A stretch of 64,000 nucleotides of DNA, from NCBI GenBank assembly GCA_914767715.1, contig OU612069.1, positions 25,541,387 to 25,605,386 of the forward strand. Reading direction: 5' to 3'. The notes below the pieces were generated by a model that searched no databases, had not been told where the DNA came from, and was given only the letters and a program-made list of their open reading frames with translations. The stretch comes from Membranipora membranacea (taxonomy: Eukaryota > Bryozoa > Gymnolaemata > Cheilostomatida > Membraniporidae). A program made the position numbers and the translations under genes. Positions 58,575-64,000 of this stretch are shown piece after piece (the first letter of the stretch is position 1; each line of letters starts with the position of its first letter).

Positions 58575-61500
58575 ATGGCTGACGCTCACTCTGTAGACTC
58601 ATCAGAATCTACATCATCAGATTATGGTAGATCTCTGGAGATTCCCGAACTCCTCCATAATGTAAAGAATGCCAGAAGATTCGCTATAGATATCGGTAAG
58701 TGAGAGGACAGATGACTTAAACTGCTTTCTGTGTAAGGCTATGATGTAGAAAGTAGAAATTGGAAGCAAATATGTAACGTCAGTTTCCAGACTCAATCCA
58801 CTGCTGCCATATAGGCAGATGTGCGCTTGTTGAATTCTGTATAGCTGAAAACTTGTAATAAGAGACTGCAAACTCAGCATTGTCACCAAAGGGGCAAATA
58901 CTTTTCACAAACTGATCGTCAAAATCGGGGCATGAAATTAATTATCTACTGTATCATGTGACGTAGTTGCCGCCTTACTAGTGGAAATTGATGACGTCAT
59001 CAGCCAGTGCGTCAATAACATACCCTGACTTTGATGTTGCAAATTATTTGTCCATTAGGTGACAATTCTGAGATTAGAGCCTACATTAGTTATCATGGAG
59101 CTATAAAGAATTCATTTGAGCACAAATTTGCCTGAATGGCAGCAGTAGTTTAATCAGAGCAGTTATTGATGATGAATTTGAATTGGCCTACTTTTATTTT
59201 GAGGAATTGATCAGCTCATATTATGAAGATTTAGCACACACAATGACGAATCAAACACTCTACTGGAATTGAAATATCACAAAATATGATGCCTGGATCA
59301 AACCATAACAAAATACCACGCCTACTTTGACATAAAGGAAAAAACGCAAGCGGCCTCATTCACTGTTTTTAAGTAGAAATTTTGCTGCTGCTGTTTGATT
59401 GTTTTTTAACACTGGTTTATAGGTGGATCTCTAGCTAAGCTAGCCTACTGTACAACCTCTAAACAGAAAACTGTCAAAGTATCTGAGAATCCTGAGCTAC
59501 AGGTATAACACTTAGAATTATCGAGACCTTAGTGCTTAGATTGAATCAGGACGATTAACTTTACACCTTAGCGGTCGGATTAGTCAAAAGAGCCCAAACT
59601 GAAAATTGGCCCCTTCTGTAATTGGAGACATTTAGCCCTCAAAGGTATAATGTAAACAGGTCATTATGTTTGCCTACCTTTTTTCACTTTCACTACTATA
59701 ACATAATAATAAGGTTAGCAGTTTGAAAGTCCACACATGCGTCTTTTCACAACACCAGCCATGTATTACAGCATTATCTTCTCTTTCGCTTTAGCCCATT
59801 TATCAGATCACACATGATGAGAGGGATGTAGAACTGCTTAGCTTTGTGAAGTTTGAGACTAAATACATCAAGTCATGTCTGAACTTCATCAAACAGAATC
59901 TTCTCAAACATCAGCTTGACTTACTCGATGGCAAAACTATCAAAGTTACGGGAGGCGGGGCTTATAAGTATAAGGAGATGATTGCTAATACCCTCGGCTG
60001 TCAGTAAGTTTGGGTTTTCTTCTTTCTGATGTCGTTAGTCGTGCAACGATAGGAAGATTTGATATGTATATTTACCGGCTTTTTTATAATGACTTGCTGA
60101 CATTCAATCTGTGGGTCTAATTCTGTCAACCCTGATGTCTCCAACTAAGATTGGTTGGTTACACACAAGCTCTGGTAGGTGAGGTATAGTAAGCATAGTG
60201 AACAAAGGTTGTAATTTTAAGAATTAAAGTCATTGTAGGTAGTTTTCACCAAGGACTCCTTGGTCTTACAAGAAAAAACTAGCTGTTAATTCATAATAAA
60301 TATATTCATGATTATTACCCATGTTTATGGAGAATAAAGCTTCCTACGCATTATATAACAGTCATATAATACAGTTTTCGGGAATTCCCATAGTGGTTAG
60401 GTCAACAGAAAAGACATAGATTACAGGGTTCACCAAATCTTCTGAGCTATAAATGTTGCATTATGGGAAGGTTGTTCACGCACCTGATTGGTTTCATTGT
60501 TATCTTCTCCTGTATATAGGCGAGATCACATACATTATTATCTTCTCCTGTATATAGGAGAGATCACATACATTGTTATCTTCTCCTGTATATAGGAGAG
60601 ATCACATACATTATTATCTTCTCCTGTATATAGGATAGATAAGGAGGATGAGATGGATTGTTTAGTGACAGGATGTAACTTTCTCCTCCGCTGTATATCT
60701 GATGAGTCGTTTATATACCAGAGAAATCCTAAGAGTGGTCAGAGTCAGTATAAGTTCCAGCCTAACCATCCTGATATATTTCCTTATATGGTCGTCAATA
60801 TCGGCTCTGGTGTCAGCATACTAAAGGTAACATCAGCACCATGTTATGATGTGCCTTGCCTTAGGCCACGGTGCCAACACCTTGTCTCATGATGTGAACG
60901 AAAAGAGTGGTCATGCTTCATATTCTGAATAAGAGCAAAAATCAAACACAATCATTAAAAAAGATGGAAATGATATTGTCATTGTGCTAGTTACACCTCA
61001 AAGACTTACTGGTAATACTGATCATTTAAGTGCATGGTCTCAATGAGACATGAGACATGAAATCTGAAGATTATTTGGAGGTGTAACAAAGTCCAAGTTT
61101 GAGCTTTTTTATTCTTTCAAAAATCATTCAATGACTTTTTTCATAACTGCATTATGACATAAAGCTTACTTGTTTCAGGTTGAGTCGGAGACATCATATA
61201 CCAGAGTGGGCGGGACTAGTATGGGAGGCGGGACCTTCTGGGGACTCGGTGCTTTACTGACTGGATGTAAATCATTCGATGACCTCATTCAGCTCGCTTC
61301 CACTGGCAATCATAAGAATGTGAGTACGTAGCAAGGTGACGCTATAACATTACTATTAGTGCTATCATATATCCTATTGCTGGTTTGGTATTAGTAATAG
61401 CACCTGCAACTGCTTGTCAGGCATTGTTTAGGTTGTCTCAATGTTCTAATCCAAAGATGTCGTTTAATCAACCAAATGCGCTGTAAACGTAGCTTAAGGT

Positions 61501-64000
61501 AGAGACACAGGGGTCTGCAAAAATCAACTTTCTATACACCATTGGAAAGCTGCCGAGCCACTTATTGCTAATAGCTCATCAAAAATGTGATTGGATGACG
61601 TTGCGTCATTTTATCAAGGAAATAAGGCCAAAAAAGCTGTTTTTAGCAAAGTGGATGACTGAGTTAATTTGATTGCTAGAATTTTCAAAACAGGTTATAC
61701 TTATTCTTAAAGATATAGTTCATCCTTATTTTTGGTTGAAAATAATTTATGATGAGCCCAAACATGCTTTTTACGTCACGTCATTAAGTGTGTGATTTTT
61801 TAAATTTGAGAAAAATTATGTGAAACTTTAAGCATCAATTTGGGATAGATTGAATTGGTAATAAACCAATTTTTTTGCTATTTTTCACTGAAGGGCTTAG
61901 TTAATGACACACACTCCTATTTCCTATTAACTTTGACTGACTGTACTGATGTTGATAAATTTGTTAAACTGCTGGAAATTGGTGTGTGTCATTAATCCAG
62001 CCCTTCAGTGGAAAATAACAAAAAATTGGTTATTACCAATTCAATCTATCCCAAATTGATGCTTAAAGTTTCACATAACTTCATCAAATTTAAAAAATAA
62101 CACACATCGTGACGTGACGTAAAAAGCCACTTTGGGCTCATCATATCCTATTTTCAACCAAAAATTAGAATGAACTATACCTCTAAGAATAAATATAACC
62201 TGTTTTGAAAACTCTAGCAATCAAATTAGCTTAGCCATCCACTTTGCTAAAACAGCCTTTTCGGCCTCATTTCCTTGATAAAATGACGCAACGTCATCCA
62301 ATCACGTTTTTGATGAGCTATTAGCGATCAGTGGCTCGGCAGCTTTCCAGCGGTGTATAGAAAGTTGCTACTTGATGACCCCCGTGTCTCTACCTTAATA
62401 AAGTCGGTTGAAATAAATTCTCATTAGCTACATTCCAAAGAACACGCAGCATACATTTGTTGCCTCAGGTGGCGAGTTATCATAAGATTGGGCACCAATG
62501 AAGACCATTAGTAAGTGGACTGCAGTTGGATTCAAATTCCAGCTCAGGAAGTCGCCTCAGCTGTGTCTCCTCTTACTGTTTAGTTTTATTCAACGTACAG
62601 AATGTATGTAGTACATGTTTGTCATTGTAAATGATTAAATAGTGGGTACAAGTGATATAGCCGAGTCTAAATTTTTATCTGTAATAAAAATAATAATTGT
62701 TTATCATCACAGATAGACTTACTAGTAAAGGATATATACGGAGGTAACACCGTGGACACACTAGGTCTACCTGGAGATCTACTCGCCTGTAGCTTCGGGA
62801 AAGTTACTCGTGGAGCTGGTGAGATATCCGTGTCTCACAGTCAAATAAATCAGACAATGAATAACTTGTCCAAAATATCATATTATGTTGAGTTGCCCCT
62901 CCCTGTTGAACATGACATTTAAGGAGACAACTCCAAAATGTATGGCACGGTTTATGCTAATTTTGACCAGGGAGTTTGGGACTCCCTGATTTGACCTTGT
63001 GTGACTACAGACTGACTTGTTCATTCTATGCTTTGGTAGAATGTAGTTGTGATGAAGAAGTGATTGATGCAGTGGTTAATGGATTATCAAAAGAGTAAAG
63101 AAAATTATAACCCGCCTTTTCTTCATTTATAAATAACCCATACCGCTGTTTATCTATCTATCAATCATTATCGTTGATATTTTGCAGAGAATACATCTAG
63201 CCCAGCAGATATAGCTCAGAGTCTTTTATTCTTTATCAGTAATGATATCGGCCAGCTGGCCTGTCTACAAGCTAAGCTACATAACATCAAGAGGATATAT
63301 TTTGGTGGATTCTTTATAAGAGGACATCCACTTACTATGCATTCTATCTCTCACGCTATCAACTACTGGTCACAGGTTAGATCAGGCATCCTACAATAAC
63401 TCAGATTTTACTGTGCTTTGTCTTGATATTCATAAATCGCTTGAATATTACGAATTGCGAATAACTAAAATATTGTTAACTGCTATTGAAAGCTACATGT
63501 TATGCTGGTTGATGGGTCAGATCTACCCCATCCCCCCCAAACAAAGCTTGTCAAGATTGGTTTATATCAAACATGAAATTGGATATTAACGAATTCTGTT
63601 GCTTTAACCACTGTCTTTATTATTTTCCGAAAAATTGAGAATTTAAGTTCCATGGCCGCAAGTTGCAAACAAGCTGATCTAAAAAGAGTGTTATGACTAT
63701 TCAAATAGTAGGGAGTTTGATTTGAATCCTTTTCGATATCATAATATCATATATAATGCATAATAATAATGAAATTATGATACACAGGGTCAGGTGAGCG
63801 CGTTATTCCTGAGACACGAGGGATACCTCGGAGCTATCGGTGCTTATCTGAAGGGGGTGACAGAGGAGGATATAGATAAATACTCATGGGGGGAGAGCTA
63901 CCTCGGTAGTTCTGGTCTTACTAGTCCCATAGAACCAACTACTAATATGGTTAGTGTCTCACACATTGTATTATGTGACTTTATTGTATTCATTGTATTA
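58575..64000 (+). CDS. PANK4: Pantothenate kinase 4, N-terminal domain, 3' partial
   Basis: Exons 58575-58695, 59423-59502, 59795-60003, 60634-60826, 61179-61319, 62713-62818, 63188-63375 and 63788-63949 join in phase to 400 codons; the last donor (GTTAGT) shows the gene continues beyond the window. The order matches the type II pantothenate kinase fold: glycine loop in [100 protein letters not shown] and [19 protein letters not shown]. Wording fits PANK4 rather than PANK1-3. PANK4 normally has a C-terminal DUF89 phosphatase domain acting on 4'-phosphopantetheine derivatives, which would lie outside the window. Mammalian PANK4 is a pseudo-kinase; here an Arg precedes VGGTS at the position I recall as Trp in mammalian PANK4. 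Intron 5 holds an 897-bp hairpin element, and the exon 4 acceptor lies in a 38-bp repeat. Confidence 0.95.
60496..60640 (+). repeat. 38-bp minisatellite copying the PANK4 exon 4 acceptor
   Basis: Units start at 60496, 60534, 60572 and 60610. Each contains TTATCTTCTCCTGTATATAG, an acceptor-like pyrimidine tract plus AG; the last is the site used before exon 4 (exon starts 60634). The three upstream copies end at 60519, 60557 and 60595. Confidence 0.95.
61498..62394. mobile_element. 897-bp TTAA-target hairpin element in PANK4 intron 5
   Basis: Arms of ~415 bp (61498-61914 and 61982-62394) are inverted copies around a ~67-bp spacer. Ends are GGTAGAGACAC and GTGTCTCTACC, and TTAA flanks both sides (61494-61497, 62395-62398). 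TTAA targeting is typical of piggyBac and Kolobok superfamilies. No coding capacity. Confidence 0.9.

Overview
This window is AT-rich animal genomic DNA with intron-rich genes. Its conserved proteins (nocturnin, CTP:phosphocholine cytidylyltransferase, GFRP, EXOSC8, PANK4) are metazoan in character. Chitin-binding two-domain secreted proteins, small GPI-type Ig proteins and a TRIM-like ligase point to an invertebrate, but I cannot name the species. Gene models were built by hand from splice sites, reading-frame phase and family resemblance; every multi-exon model below closes in frame.

Layout, left to right: (1) 1-2972, a unit bounded by inverted termini that contains a decayed LINE reverse transcriptase; (2) 3369-7765 (+), a nocturnin-like NADP(H) phosphatase/EEP gene; (3) 9250-14100 (-), choline-phosphate cytidylyltransferase; (4) 17824-20031 (+), GTP cyclohydrolase I feedback regulatory protein; (5) 23449-35272, a large inverted duplication holding two intact head-to-head genes for secreted proteins with two chitin-binding domains; (6) 34769-36242 (+), a two-Ig-domain GPI-type protein whose first exon lies inside the duplicated block; (7) 38670-42740 (-), a RING/B-box/coiled-coil/propeller (TRIM-like) gene; (8) 42741-48910, a repeat-rich stretch with a tandem segmental duplication and a pogo-like element; (9) 48911-50057 (+), a paralogous two-Ig-domain protein; (10) 51400-56575 (-), exosome subunit EXOSC8; (11) 58575 to the window end (+), the N-terminal kinase-like part of PANK4.

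The most striking feature is the left arm of the inverted duplication. It is bounded on both sides by copies of a hairpin element (ends TAGCCTTGTTCAC) and the whole 5.2 kb block is flanked by the 9-bp direct repeat ATGGAACTC. Other short members of the same hairpin family in this window also show near-perfect 9-bp flanking repeats. I read the block as a Mutator-like (9-bp target duplication) unit that captured a complete chitin-binding gene, its promoter and the orphaned first exon of the neighbouring Ig gene, and re-inserted in inverted orientation about 2 kb from the donor. A later 702-bp hairpin element is present only in the captured copy, with its empty site preserved in the donor.

Other recurrent themes are many near-perfect long hairpins (MITE-like, 50 to 900 bp), tRNA-derived SINE fragments, and tandem duplications that copy a splice site in three separate genes. 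The housekeeping genes show no operon-like organisation. The chitin-binding and Ig genes form a small lineage-specific secreted/surface gene cluster.
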